Shown here one piece after another: positions 12,260-24,530 of a stretch of DNA of 64,000 nt. The position numbers and the translations under genes are program-made. Positions within the stretch are counted from its first letter, which is position 1; every line of letters starts with the position of its first letter. The notes under the pieces were generated by a model. It had not been told where the DNA came from. It saw only the letters and a program-made list of their open reading frames with translations, and made no database searches. Source of the DNA: Massospora cicadina (Eukaryota; Entomophthoromycota; Entomophthoromycetes; Entomophthorales; Entomophthoraceae); the NCBI GenBank assembly GCA_022478985.1, contig JAKSZP010013312.1, forward strand, positions 1 through 64,000, written 5' to 3'.

Positions 12260-14350
12260 CAATTATAACAAGATAAAAACTCAGTTGCCAGCTATGTTAC
12301 ATACTGATTATCTTGATAAAAATTCTACATAACACGTTGGGCCAGTTGCCTATGTGGAGCTGAAACTTGCATTGGGCGCTGTGCTTAAAAAGCAAGATGA
12401 GCTGCTCCAGGAGGTTTGCAGTGATAAATTGCCTCCATTTGATCGTGAAAGGAATATTTATTTAGTACTAGATGGTTCGTGAAAGGAATATTCATGGGTT
12501 CTTTAAGCAATTTGAAATTGTGACGGAAGGAGTCTTGGAGCAATGAAGAGCAAAACTGTTGATTTCTACTTTGGATGTTGTGAGTTGATCAAGTCATATG
12601 TTACCTTTCAGGCAGTTCCATTACATACCAAGAAGTCAAAAAGAAGGTGCTGTGGCTGTTCAGTGGAACTGCAAAGATGTCACTGTCAGACATCTGCCTT
12701 CTCAGCTCCAAAATAAGATTGTTTTGGGGCAAAATAGGCTGAAACGTGGAAATGTCAGCTATTTACATGTTCCCAACTCTACTACTAAAAATTTTAATAT
12801 ATATGAGGATTTAGTTGGGCAAAAGACCCTGGCCGATTTTTGGTGGAATCCAAGCAATTGGGGCACTAAATTGAATAGTAATTTTCGGCCAAACCCTATG
12901 AGTTTGGGCAGTCAGATTGCCCCAAACCCTCAGCCAAATTTGAAACTACAATCCGAGGCTTCTCATCCAGCCTCAGCAAAGTTGGTACCGGCCATGCCGC
13001 GGATACCAGCCCCTTTTATAGGGGTGAAGGGGCCCAACCAAGCTCAAGATTTTTCCCCTCCGGTGATTGGGTGAAGTTTATCAAAACTTTACCTCATGGC
13101 TCTTGGCTACCTATCACTGGGCCCCCTCAGCTGCTCCCCAAAGGGATGCGAGTTTAACATGACCTGATAGGTCATTCTCACATATTTCCTAATTTGAAAT
13201 GCGCTAAGCAATCCAAACTTTGACTTTCAATATGTTAAATATGATATATCAACTTAATAATAGGGTCTTTCTTCTAATATCCCTGCAACACTAAAAAACC
13301 TTTATAAACTTAGTTTTATTAGTAGTTTATTATTTATTTTATATATTCCATTGTGGGATCCAGCGGCGCATAGCACCAGTGAGCATAACCCTTGCTGGAT
13401 TCCGACAGTCACAGCAGAAGGCCAAGTTTTTGACCATCAGAGTTCAGCAGAATGAGACCCTCACCGCGTTTGCTGAGCGATTTACAGCGGAGGCTCACAT
13501 GTTAGTTGGGGCTGGAGTTCTATCCAAATATGATGTGTGTATTGCGATGACTTCTGCTGTGAAGCCATACCATGAGCTATATAATGTTATGACCCCAATG
13601 TTGGATGAATATGTACCTTTGCTTAAAATTGTTCAGTTTTTGCGCCATATATCAGCCAACTTCCCGCCATCTAATACAGAGCGGAATCCTTCCATTACCT
13701 CCACAATCTCATCTTAGTTGGGAAACTTTGTCTATCCAGTTCAGATTCTACCAAGTTATCCGCTGCATTTAAACGTCCTCCCCATACCTGATTATTGTCA
13801 CCAGCCCAACTATCACCCTAACCCTGTTTCCACTTATCACTTCCAACCCAACTCTTGACATGGCTTGTTTCACATTAATTGGGGATGTGGGCCCTATGGG
13901 GTCAGCTGTTTCAAATGCAGTCAACAGAGGCACATGGCATGATGGTGCCCCAATCAACAGGTCTCTTGCGTACAGTTGGAACAGTACTTCCATGGAATAG
14001 TCAGAGCGGAGTAGAGATGGGGCTCTACCTCCGCTATATCAAACCCAAACGTCCCAACTGAACCCATCTTAGAATATTCAGCAGAAGCTCCCTTGCACAA
14101 TGAGTCAGTATTATATCAGCAGCCAGTTGGGGGGTGAATATTTTGACACAATTGCATCTGCGGCTATGGTGGGAGAGGGGTCTCAGATGCAGGTCAAGCC
14201 ATATGCTTGTCAGATGTTTGACCAAGTTTCCCTGAAAAGTTAGACCCTTTCTCTGGTGCACCTTTCTTGCAAGAGGTAAGCGTCACTCTTCCGGTCAACA
14301 CTATTATCAAACAATACCCCAGAATTGGTGTGAGATTGCGTGTTTCCTTG
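12260..14350 (+). pseudogene. E2 gag remnant, split by a solo LTR
   Basis: Part 1 (about 12260-12683) contains the RAKLLIS-LDV and TYQEVK blocks also seen in E1 and E5. Part 2 (13413-14350) continues with QQKAKFLTIRVQQNE, an FAERFTAEAHMLVGAG block and a CCHC zinc knuckle at 13907-13948. The knuckle spacing CX2CX4HX4C is intact except for an in-frame TGA before the last two residues. The two parts are separated by the solo LTR 12684-13407. Setting that insertion and one duplicated GTCAC aside restores alignment with E5's gag. Further stops and frame changes are present. Confidence 0.8.
12684..13407. mobile_element. Solo LTR A nested in E2 gag
   Basis: A 724-bp insertion beginning TGTCAGAC and ending CCGACA, flanked by a perfect GTCAC duplication (12679-12683 and 13408-13412). 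It interrupts E2's gag at a point where E1 and E5 read straight through. A second copy of the family is at 31650-32327. Part of it is an open frame rich in Pro and Asn (about 12770-13074), but no family is recognised. No internal retroelement region is attached, so I call it a solo LTR left by recombination. Confidence 0.88.
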
Positions 14351-14909
14351 GAAACAGGGACTCCTTAAATGTCCATGTTATAAACAGTCAAGACGCGTAT
14401 TACTCTGAATGTACTTACTGTGACCTGGTTGTAGCTAAAACCTGAGTCTGTGCCATCATAGATACTGGTGCCCCTGTCAATATAGTCTCCACAAAATTGG
14501 TGGCCAAGTTGTCATTAAAACTGGATGTGGACCACCGGGTGGTATATGGAACTGCTGGAGCATATAACACAATCTCTGAGGGAGCATACAGTGCGCTTCC
14601 ATTGCAGTTTGGTTCTATTGTCATGGTAGCCCCAGCTATAGTGTTACCAAATAGTAATTATGATCTGCTAATTGGAACCGCCTTCTTGCGACACTATGGG
14701 GCTGTAATTGATATGAAAGATAAGACTTTTGAAATCTTGGGTCAGCGAATCCCAATTCACTTCACCTCTAGCAGAGTGCCAAATGTTCCGGTGCATTTGG
14801 GGAATATCATTCTAGCTTATAGCGACAGAGTAATCCCAGTGCACTACCATTGTTTAAAGGGCAAAACCTGGGCCCTTCCTCAACAGATTTATGAATATCA
14901 AGGGCTGCC

Positions 14910-15541
14910 TGTCAGGGTAAATCCTGACATTAGTGGAATTCCTAAGATTATAGATATTGTCAGTCAGATCAATATGATATGTGATGAAGTTAGATCAAAT
15001 AATTGCATATCAAATTAATGATTGTAGTGAAAAATATTCGATTAATCGTTTAAATTACTTTATTTGCAATAGCATTCAGTCAATTAATTGCACCAAAATG
15101 AATTTATGATGAGACTGAGACGATTCCCACTGCCTTTCAAAATCATATGCAAGTTGCAATCCCATAAGCTCCAGAGAAGAATAGTGCACTGTTTAAAATC
15201 AATTAAGCTTAGGTAAGTCCAGGAAGTTGGATGGTATATAAAACCAAGGCAATCATTTGGTTAATCTTTGCAGTCAATAAAATTACTCTTATGATGCAAA
15301 CCTTATTAAGTTTATTTACTAAAGTGTTATCATTACCGATCTACCACCCCAGCCTACAAGAAACGCCCTTCCAACTTTCTCCTTTTAAGCCATGTCTTTA
15401 AGCAACTCCCATACCAGCTTACCCACCATTCCTTATACCTGGACACCTCTAGTGTCCTTGTCATACTGGGCTAAACCCCTTGGTTATGCTAACTCACGGT
15501 TAGCTACCCCAACCAGGTCAGTAGTAGACCAGTCCCTGACA
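14910..15541. mobile_element. Solo LTR B nested in E2 pol
   Basis: A 632-bp insertion with perfect 8-bp inverted ends (TGTCAGGG...CCCTGACA) and a perfect CTGCC duplication (14905-14909 and 15542-15546). Without it the E2 protease-RT linker reads GLPLRAAG, as in the related elements. It contains a TATA box (15235-15243) with an AATAAAA signal downstream near 15277, as expected of an LTR promoter in plus orientation. No sibling copy was found in the window. Confidence 0.9.
15235..15243 (+). promoter_or_regulatory. TATA box of solo LTR B
   Basis: TATATAAAA preceded by GG and followed after about 35 bp by a possible start region and a polyadenylation signal. This is the usual U3-R order of an LTR. 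Confidence 0.5.
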
Positions 15542-18533
15542 CTGCCGCTCAGAGCTGCTGGACCTATATCTATTCCATCTGTGCATCATGTTATAGTAAA
15601 CACTGACTTGGTAATAGAAGTTCCATACGGACTCTATGGGGAGGTTATTGGGCCATATCAGCAATCGCAGTTTGAGCCCCACGTGGCCCCAGGCATTCAA
15701 TTACCAGGGCAGGGGGAGATCAAAGTTTTACTTGCAAATCTACAAATGGTACCACTGCAAATCTGCCGCCATCAAATAGTGGCATATTTGCACTTAATTC
15801 CCATTGAGGAGGTTCTTTTGGTTCATGAGTTTGGGTCACTGGAGGAATTTGGTCTGCCTTTCGAACCACAGCTCAGTGTGATGGCAGTTGTATCATGTGA
15901 TGAATTAATGGGATTGTTGGAACCACAGAAGGATTGGTCAATTGCTTTATTTCAAAATATAAAGAGATTTTCATTGTTGATGACCATGATTTAGGATGTG
16001 CGAGGGGGTAGTTCATAGGCTGGACACCGAATATCATCCTCCCATCCAATCAAGGCCAATCTGCTGATCAAGGATGGTGGAAGAAGTAGTAACTGAGGAG
16101 TTGGATAAGCTATTAGAGCAAAGGATGCTTAAAACATCAAAGAGTCCATGGCTTCTCCCGTTCTTATTGTAAAAAAGGATAGAACTAACCATGTAGTAAT
16201 TGACTACCAAAAGCTCAACATCATCACCAAAAAAGACTCATATCCCTTACCGCAGATTGACGACGCTTTGGATCAGCTAGAGGGAGCTCGTTTTTTTCAG
16301 CAATTGATCTGATCTCAGGATACTGGCAAATCGAGTTGCCAGCAGTGGAACAGGAGAAATGCGCCATAATCATATCCAAAGGTCTTTTTCAACCAACCCA
16401 GATGCCATAAGGGCTGTGTAACACCCCGGCTATGTTTCAACAGGCGATGGACACTATTCTTGGGGACCTAAAGATGTCATGTGTCCTTGTATACCTTAAT
16501 GAGATTAATGTTTTTCCTGAACCTTCTCTAAACACCTCGACAATTTAGAAGCAGTATTCCGCTGGCTCGCTGAGGCCAACATCAATATCAAACCTCAGAA
16601 ATGCCATTTCTTTAAGGACCATCTGGAGTACCAAGGGTTCATGGCTGATGCTACGGGGCTGAGACCTCAACCAGCTAAGGTGGAAGCTATTCAAAAAATG
16701 ACTCCACCCAACAGCAAGTGGGATATACAGGTATTCTTGGGAATAGTTTACTATTACTGGCGCTTCATCCCTAACTTCAGCTGTATTGGGGGCCCGCTAT
16801 TTTAGCTATTAAGAAAGGACACCATCTTTGAATGGACGGAACATCAGCAACGCGCTTTTGATATGCTTTTAATGATGCTGATCAGTGCGCTGGTGTTACA
16901 CTATCCCAATTTTGAAAAAGAGTTTATTGTTCAGACGGATTCATCCCTTTCCGCTGTGGGGCAGTCCTATCCCAAAAAGACAAGGAATGAGAAGAGCACC
17001 CCATAGCATATTGCACTCATAGCTTGAACAGCCATGAGTGCAATTATACCATGACTGAGCAGGAGTGCTTAGCGGTGATCTATGCCTATAAGCAATTTTG
17101 GGTGTATTTACATGGGGTGAAATTGAAAGTTGTAACGGATCATGCCTCGCTACACTGGTTACAAAATCTTAAAGAACTGTAAGGGCGTCTGGCCCGATGG
17201 GCTCTTAATTGCAGGCATACAATTTCAAAATTCTTCATTGACCCAGAGCAAAACACCAGAATGCCAATTGTTTATCAAGATTACCCACAATTGCTGTTAC
17301 AGCAAATCTGAGTGATATCATATTCAATAAGATGCTTAATGGCAAGTATGATGATGAGCCGCCCCCAGTCATCAAGGTATTGGATGGAACAAGGGCCAAT
17401 CCATTCCAGAAAAATGGGGAATTGTATTAGCGGCTAGGGGACACTACCGTGAATATCCCAAGACCTTCTGCCCATCCAACTTATTATTATGATGCATACC
17501 GAGCAGTTGGACATGGTGGAGTACATAAGACTATGGAATTACTGCGACCAAGGTTCTATTGGGAAAGCATGAACTTCGACATGCTTGAGACAATTTCCTG
17601 CTACCATCAGTGTCAAGTGGAAAAACCATTTTGCCAAAAGTCTTCATACTGGTTAATGAAGCCGCACTTCACCTGGCACACCATTTTAATTAATGTTGTG
17701 GGTCCCTTGCCAACAGGGGCAAACTGGTCCAAATACATCCTGGTAGCAATTGACCACTTGACCAGGTGGGTTGAGGTGTGACCATTACTCAATTTGGGGG
17801 CGCTAATGGTGGCCAAGTTGTTATGGAGTGTATAATGCAGCGACACGGTTTTCCCCAGTTCATCCTTACTGACAATGGAACGAACTTCACTTCACACATC
17901 CTACCTAAGCTTAACAAATTGATGGGCATCCGTGGGGTTCTGACAACCCCCTATCACCCTGAATCTAACGGAATGATAGAGTGAGTTAATGGTACCTTGG
18001 TGAACATAATCCAGAAATTGGTGATGGATTGACCTTGTAATTGGACCTCTCTCCTTTTCACTGCCATCTTCGCTTAAAACATTAGCTACCATTCCACTAT
18101 GGGGAAAAGTCCTTTCCAACTATTGTATGGGTGGCACCCTGCACTTCTGGCACTGCTCTATTCCTGTACAGAGGATACCGGTGGAATGGATCCTCATTGG
18201 TATTTGACTAACTTAGCAGAAACGCTGATCAAATTGCAAACTGAAACCTACCCATACATTTTAGCAAAGAAGCTTAAGGCTCAGGCAGCTGATAAAATAT
18301 GGCGTAGCAGCCTTGCTCAATTTAAAGATGGAGATATGGTTTTGTTTCATGACCAGCATGGGTTTGGTCAGAAACACAAGCTGGCAAACATCTGGATTGG
18401 CCTGTTCAAAGTTATAGAGAAAACTGGGGTTGACACTTATACCATCAAGGACCCTACAAGTGGTCAGATAATTAACTGAGTGCATGCAAAGTTCCTCCAA
18501 CCATATAAGCAATAGGAGCCTTATCATCTAGTC

Positions 18534-18543
18534 AAGGAGGGGG
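18534..18543 (+). other. E2 polypurine tract
   Basis: AAGGAGGGGG, ending three bases before the 3' LTR. This is the normal place for plus-strand priming of reverse transcription. Confidence 0.8.
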
Positions 18544-18546
18544 TAA

Positions 18547-19113
18547 TGTCACAATTCCAATATGACTGGACGATAAGCTGGGAGTCACTAGGGCGGATTG
18601 GATAGAATCTGCCAAACATGACATTGGGTTCAATCATTCAAGTGCCTTGAGATGAGGTGATATCGAGTTTTAGTGAGCTATTATTGGATCACCTCCAAAA
18701 TAAGGTGATAAGGCAATGTCGACATTTGACAAATACAAATTAAATCGCCTACAATTAGGGCGATAGAGAGCTAAAAGAATAACAAGCTGAAATTGAGGAG
18801 AATAAGCGGAATAGAATAGTATAAGCTATGAGAGTGGTATCATCTGAAGCTGCTGTATATAAATGAGATGGGCAATTAAGAGAGGTTAGGTTTTTAGATA
18901 GAAGAAAAAGTAAGTGGACTAGGAAGGATCCTCTAGATTATTTACAATTAAAGAAGTTTTTCAGGGATATTGCTCCCTTTTGTTATATTTACTATTTTAA
19001 GTGTGCTCTGAGGGGCTGACAATCTTCATATCATCATTCCAATTGCTCAGTGGGTCAACCCTGTGCAAAAACCCTTACGGCATATCTTAAATGATTCCAC
19101 CAATTTTACAACA
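18547..19113 (+). repeat. E2 3' LTR
   Basis: 567 bp, TGTCA...ACAACA, pairing with 11664-12230 without a length change. It is followed at once by the GCAAT duplication and then by the remainder of the E3 LTR. Confidence 0.96.
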
Positions 19114-19118
19114 GCAAT

Positions 19119-19642
19119 GATACTATAAGTAAGTTTAATCATCAAAATAGCTAATATTTATCAATCAATTGCATCAAAGACTAAATTGGAACTTCCTATT
19201 CTGAAAGTTAAAACATAAAACCTGGCTAATTTTAATTACAACTTTGCCTGACTAAAACAAATGTTTTGGAACATATTTGGAAAACACATAAATTGGTTAA
19301 ATCCCAACACATCCTCAGATAAACCAGATTATCTTCTTCCAAAAGAACTTTTGCACCTCAAACTAAAATTTGTTGAGCATCCTGGCTTAGTTCATAATTG
19401 ACAATTTAGCAGAGATGTTTTTTATCTCTCTCCTTTAAGAGCTATCAAAAACTCTACTGTAACCTTTACCCAGAAATAAAGTAAAGCGATAAAATAAATT
19501 AACATTTTTAACTAAAAAAACTATGGAAGAGCTGTAAGTAACTGTCAGTATTCATTGCTTTATAAAATAATGGCAATAAGCCAAACTACAATTAACAGAC
19601 ATGCTAGTATTAGTACAACTAAACTTAAAAATAACAATAGTA
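19119..19642 (-). repeat. E3 3' LTR, right part
   Basis: Continues the E3 LTR after the E2 insertion. It aligns patchily with about 24900-25516, best at GGAAAA-C-TAAA-TGGTTAAATCCCAAC. On the minus strand its start TACTATTG follows a short purine tract (near 19643-19660), so TG has become TA as in E1's 3' LTR. Confidence 0.6.
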
Positions 19643-22400
19643 TTGTTCCCATTTTGATAGCTACATACGTGTTATTAAAAACTTGGCATGCACCATATTT
19701 ACTAGCTGTCCATTGGCGAGGTCCTTGATAGTATAGGCATCCAAAGCAAACTTATTGATGGCCTTGAATGGTCCAACCCAGAGCTTGTCTAACTTATTTC
19801 GTCACATAAAGTTGTGGGTGTTGCATTAATTGATCCTATAGCTAATTTAAAAGTCAAAAGATCTAGAAACTTTGAATCTTCATATTCTTTAATCTTAGTT
19901 TTCCATTTCAAGTATTTTAAAGGTTGAGGAAACTGACCATATTACAATCTTCATTGAGCACTCCAAATATTATTTGGGCGCCATCTCCAGACTTAAATCA
20001 ATAAGGGAATATAAAATCTGGGGAAAAAGCCTGATGATCATGAAGTATTTTAGAATGAGACTTGTCCGTTAAAAAGAGAAAGGTTATAGGCTAAAGTTGC
20101 CACAAATAATACCTAAACCAGCTGGAAGGTTTGCCATCCACAAGCTTCTTTAAGGTAGTGTCTAGAGTACCATTTATTTTTTCAACCATCCCATTTGTTT
20201 CTTGATGGTAAGGCGTCATCAGTACTTCTCATATCCCCATTAATTCGTTTTATTTTAGGATGCATGTGTAGTGAAGTTTATTCTTCTATCTGTTATAATA
20301 ACTTGAGGGCAACCATGCTTATAAATCAACTGCTCCATTATAAACTTAGCAGTACTTCTAATATCCACTTTGGCCAAAGCATGCGTCTCTACCCAACAAG
20401 TCAAGTAATCAATAGCCACAATAATGTAATAACTTTGTTCCATACTCATGGTCGAAGTTCCTATTATATCAGTGGATATCATGTGCCAAGCAAACCCAGG
20501 CTTCACTAGCCAGAAAGTGGTTGCCTTCTTATAGGGCTTGTGGTCCTGACAAATAATGCAACAAGCAATATTTTCTGCGATGTCAAAATTAAGGGGTTCC
20601 CTTAGCACTCCCATTGAACCTGCTCTAAGGGGTTTAATAGACCTACATGTCCAGTTATTTATAACTGCTTTAATTTGCAGTGCCTTGATATGAATTTGGA
20701 AATATTAGGGATTTTTCTTGATTATTTTGAACAATTGCCCTTGATAAACTTAGTATTCTCCATTGCTTTGGTCAAAGAAAGGTAAATTTAGGTGGATGGT
20801 ATTTGATATTAGTAAGCATTATCTCATATAAATCATTTGCTTCATTATGCGGAAGCATAATGGTTAGCAACTAGGATAACCATCTGCATTTTTATGCACG
20901 GTACCTGCTTGGTGCACAATCTCAAAATTGTATGCTTGCAATTTTAAAGCCTTACTGGCCAACCTTTTCTTCATGCTCTTTTAAGTTATTCAGCCATCTC
21001 AGCTAAATATGAATAGTCACTACCTTAAAATGGACTCTGTGGATGTATACTATGAACTGCTTATATGTGTATACTACCACAAGGAAGTCCAGCTCTGTCA
21101 CAGTGTACTTTTTCTCCTATTTTCTCAGAGTATGGCTCATATACACTGCAGGGTATTCATTGCCAACTAAATCTACCTGACTTAATATGGTGCTGGTTGC
21201 TATTAATATGCATATGTAGTATGATGAATGGCTAATAAGAAATTGGATATTTCAATATCAGTTCTTTCATTGGATACAGTCTAAGTGCATTGAAGTTGTT
21301 CTAGTCTTCCTCTATCCATGCGTTGCCTTTTTTATGATCCTTCAAAAGCTGTAAAGTAGCTCAGAAATTTAAGCAAAGTTCTTAATGAAATGGTAATATA
21401 AGCTGCCCATTCCTAAAAGTATTTGCAATTATTGAACATTCTTTGGGTATGACATGGCCCAAATTGCCTTAACTTTAGGTTTTTTAGGACATATTCCATT
21501 GGCGTCTAAATAGAACCCAAGTATGTAATCTTCTATTAAAACAAGTGGCATTTATGAGGTTTTATCTTCAAATTTACTGCTGATAGCTTTTTGAAAAACT
21601 TCTTCCAGGTGTTCAAGGTGATCTGTAAAACTGCAAATAAAATATTGATTCTCTGGGTAGACAAGAACGCATTACAATTTCAGATTACCTACTATGGAAT
21701 CCATGGCCTGTTGAAATGTACCCAGCGCGTTGAAAAGATTTTGAGGTACTTTTTAATAGATGCAATCCTTAGCTTGTATGTTTGCACATTTTTTTGATTC
21801 TCCTTAGGTAGATAAAATGTCAGTACCCAGATATAAAATCAATTGCTGAAAAGAATTGAGCCCTTCCCAGGTGATCAAGAGAATTTTATTATAAGCAGTA
21901 GTGGGTATACATCCTTTTTCATTATCTTATTCAACCATTAGTAATCTATAAATACTCAATTGTATCCATCTTTCTTTTTTAATTATTAAGATGTGTCTGG
22001 TTCAAGGGCTTAAAGCTGGAACCGGTAACACAAGTTGGAGTAGTTTGGCAATTTTTATAACACCTTTGGCCTCATTTTCCCACAAGAATCTAATTGGCTG
22101 CATCCAAATGTGCATCTGATCCCTGACGTCAGCTTTATGAATGATCCGATTGGCACATCCAAGGCCATACTTATCTTTTGCAAACACCATATAATATTTC
22201 CCAGATAATTGGAGGGCCTTATCCTTCTGTGCATACAAAATTCCAGTAAGTTTGTCTAATCAAAAAAGCAAATATTGTCTCACATATGAAGTTGGTAACC
22301 TCATCGCACATAATTGGTCAAAGCCATTGAATGTTAACAGTTTCTCCATTGGAATCAAGTGAGCCTATGTTGCTACCCGATTCCTTTTTATCTGAATTGC
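19643..22400 (-). pseudogene. E3 pol remnant (RT, RNase H, integrase)
   Basis: The best integrase piece is 20255-20614. It has the zinc-finger cysteines ACCIICQDHKPYKK, a core start DIIG and the second catalytic Asp in TDRRINF. Its end is 19.7 kb, where the tail VHAKFL matches the other elements. RNase H-like sequence lies at about 20.9-21.4 kb and RT at about 21.4-22.3 kb. The catalytic YLDD box near 21650 reads YPEN. The frame 22002-22238 is the RT N-terminus. It is heavily decayed. Confidence 0.75.
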
Positions 22401-22649
22401 CCTGTCCAATAAGTTGGCAACCAGTATCTGAATTTCACTATGCTTGAGAATTAAAATCTCAGGCGCAACATGTGGTTTAGTTCTACCTTTTTTCTCAAGC
22501 ATGAAATTTTGCATACAATATTTAAGGTCCAAAGTAAGCTCAATTTACATAAAACTGCTCTTTGAAATTACCAATCATTGACCTTTGAACTTTTAATGAA
22601 ATCCCCCATAAACTCCTCAATATGGTTGGGTGGGGATTTAGAACTATGA

Positions 22650-23060
22650 CCAGTCTTACAATACTTTATTGGGATGATTATATATGCATATTGGCCTAAA
22701 TTGTTCCTCTTACCTCAGAGTAGGTCACCTTTTTGGCTGCAAAACGGTGGCAAAGTTTGCCTTAGAATTTTGGGACTACCTCCTTTTTATCACACCAAAC
22801 CTCATCTTAACATGAAATCAGTGCCAATTAGATCTTCTAATTCATGGTCTAGCAAAACTATTGCTGGTGCTGTGGCACTAAGTGATCCAATCCATAAAGG
22901 CAGAGCATTTTGGGCTCCCTTAGAAGTTGTAATTTGTAGTCTTAGAGTTTTATAAACACTATCATGGTCCATATCAGGTGCTAGTCTTCATTTTTACCAG
23001 CTTTGTAGGGACAATTTTAATTTGAGTTCCACAGCCAATGATGGCTTGAACCTTAACATT
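22650..23060 (-). pseudogene. E3 protease remnant
   Basis: A minus-strand sequence with the retropepsin blocks APAIVL and DLIGTDF at about 22.8-22.9 kb. The active-site region near 23030 reads GCGTQIKIVPTKLV where other copies have DTGA, so the catalytic Asp is gone. The plus-strand frame at 22674-22955 is a shadow of this region. Confidence 0.6.
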
Positions 23061-24500
23061 TACCCAAAATAGCTGTATTGGTACAGTTGGGACTTAATGG
23101 ACTACTGTTTACCTGTAGAATAATGGAACTGGTAGTCAAATCAAAAGCTTTCAAAAGTTGGGCGGAGACATTAATTAATTCTCTGTAATAGTAGCCATAG
23201 GAAATAATTTTTAGTTGAGTCAAATGTGATAGGCCTACCCCATGTTCATATGTATGTCCAGAAAATGCTTCCCATAAGGCTAAGTTACTTCTTCAATTGT
23301 GGGCTCAACTGCCTTGGTTAGAACTTATGGAACTTGAGAACCGGTGAAACTAAACGGTTCCTTGTCTATTCCACTTATTCATTTCCCTAAGAATTTACTT
23401 GACTAACTTGAACTTAGGTATAACCAGGTTAACATTTTCCCCTTATTCCATTGACCTTTAGAACCTTACAAAATGGCCATCCATTGGTGCATCGATGACA
23501 GATAAATCTAACTTGTGCTTCAACAAAATTCAACATGCGATTCTCATGATTAGAGTTTGGGTTGGGTGTATCAAAGGGTGTTTACAAATCTGTAAAAATT
23601 TAACCAACTCTGAAGTCAACTTGGTAGAATCTAGGGTATCAATCATGGCCCAATTCAATTCCGTGTAGGTATAGAATGACTTCATCGTGATGCATGCATC
23701 AAAGTCAGTTAAAGCCCCTACCCCAGTGAGAATTGGAGCTTCTTATAGAGCTGGTTGGCAGAGGCAACTATGGTTTCATCACACTTGAATTGAATACCCA
23801 TAACTTCCCATTTTTGGTTTTAAAGAGTTTTGGGCTGCCAAATTGCTTATGACAGCATCCTTTGCTCTTTTTAAGTCCACTCAGCTGGTGTCAACCTGGG
23901 TAGGTCAGAGTTTGGCTTTCTTTATCTAAATAGGTAATTATAGTAATGGCCTTCTGACAATCATGCAGTCCATGTTGTCCTTTCAAAGGTTTAGTAAATG
24001 CAGGAACACTATACCTATTATTCAGGCAGGCTTGGAGTTGATATGAACAAATAAACTGTAAGGGAATTATTGCCATTAGATCCCATACATTGTGGAACGG
24101 CAGGCAATAAATTAGGGCTAGTAGGTGTTCCCTTATGCCACACCTTAATCTTAACATCTCTAGATAAGAGCTGGCAGAATTTCAGCCCGATCATCTATCT
24201 CCAGGGAATGGTTTGTACCCTTTTCTTAAACTGGAAACTTGTACTGAAACTTTCTCCCCCAATCCTTTACATTTTAATTCAAGTTTACAACTTCTGGGCT
24301 ACATAGCGTCACTTTCGATACTTTAGTAAGTTGGTAGATTTCATCAGCATATCTCTCCAAAAGAGTTCTAGGAATGCTGTATTCTGCTGTTGCATCCTAA
24401 AGATTCCCTTACCCACCCAGGTCAAAAATTGGGTGAGCTTTTCACCCTACCTGACTCACCGTCCATTATGTGGACTACTCGCCGCATGATAACTCAGCTC
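23061..24500 (-). pseudogene. E3 gag region, heavily decayed
   Basis: By position between primer site and protease this should be gag. The frames are broken throughout and I could not place a zinc knuckle with confidence. Short frames such as 23891-24157 (minus) are compatible with gag but prove nothing alone. Confidence 0.45.
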
Positions 24501-24510
24501 AGAGACACCA

Positions 24511-24524
24511 TGTAGTGAGCACCG
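24511..24524 (-). other. E3 primer binding site
   Basis: The complement reads GGTGCTCACTACAT, matching the E2 site after its first base. It lies a few bases inside the 5' LTR edge at 24531. Confidence 0.65.
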
Positions 24525-24530
24525 CTTATT

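Larger units (their letters stand above)
14440..18480 (+). pseudogene. E2 pol remnant, split by a solo LTR
   Basis: The protease is well kept, with DTGA at 14461 and the LLIG block near 14669. The linker is broken by solo LTR B (14910-15541). RT runs about 15990-16600, with catalytic YLDD changed to YLNE at 16492-16503. RNase H is decayed (about 16900-17240). The integrase open parts are 17449-17781 (zinc-finger His and Cys residues; core starting INVVGP where D is usual) and 17778-17984 (TDNGTNF and HPESNGMIE). The tail 18099-18479 has a GPY/F-type module. Key catalytic aspartates are lost, so it is inactive. Confidence 0.9.
11664..19113 (+). mobile_element. E2: Ty3/gypsy element inside the E3 LTR
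   Basis: A complete 7,450-bp element with two 567-bp LTRs and a perfect 5-bp target duplication, GCAAT (11659-11663 and 19114-19118). It holds gag, protease, RT, RNase H and integrase remnants in one orientation and two nested solo LTRs. It sits within the left LTR of E3, so it is younger than E3. No antisense ORF is present: the integrase tail runs straight into the purine tract and 3' LTR. Confidence 0.96.

Noticed and set aside
13373..13386. GCACCAGTGAGCAT in both solo LTRs A and C as a primer site
   Set aside because: It resembles a permuted form of the shared primer site, but it lies inside the LTRs and no element begins there.
20195..20509. Plus-strand frame over E3 integrase
   Set aside because: The minus strand shows clear integrase motifs in the same bases, so the plus frame is a shadow.
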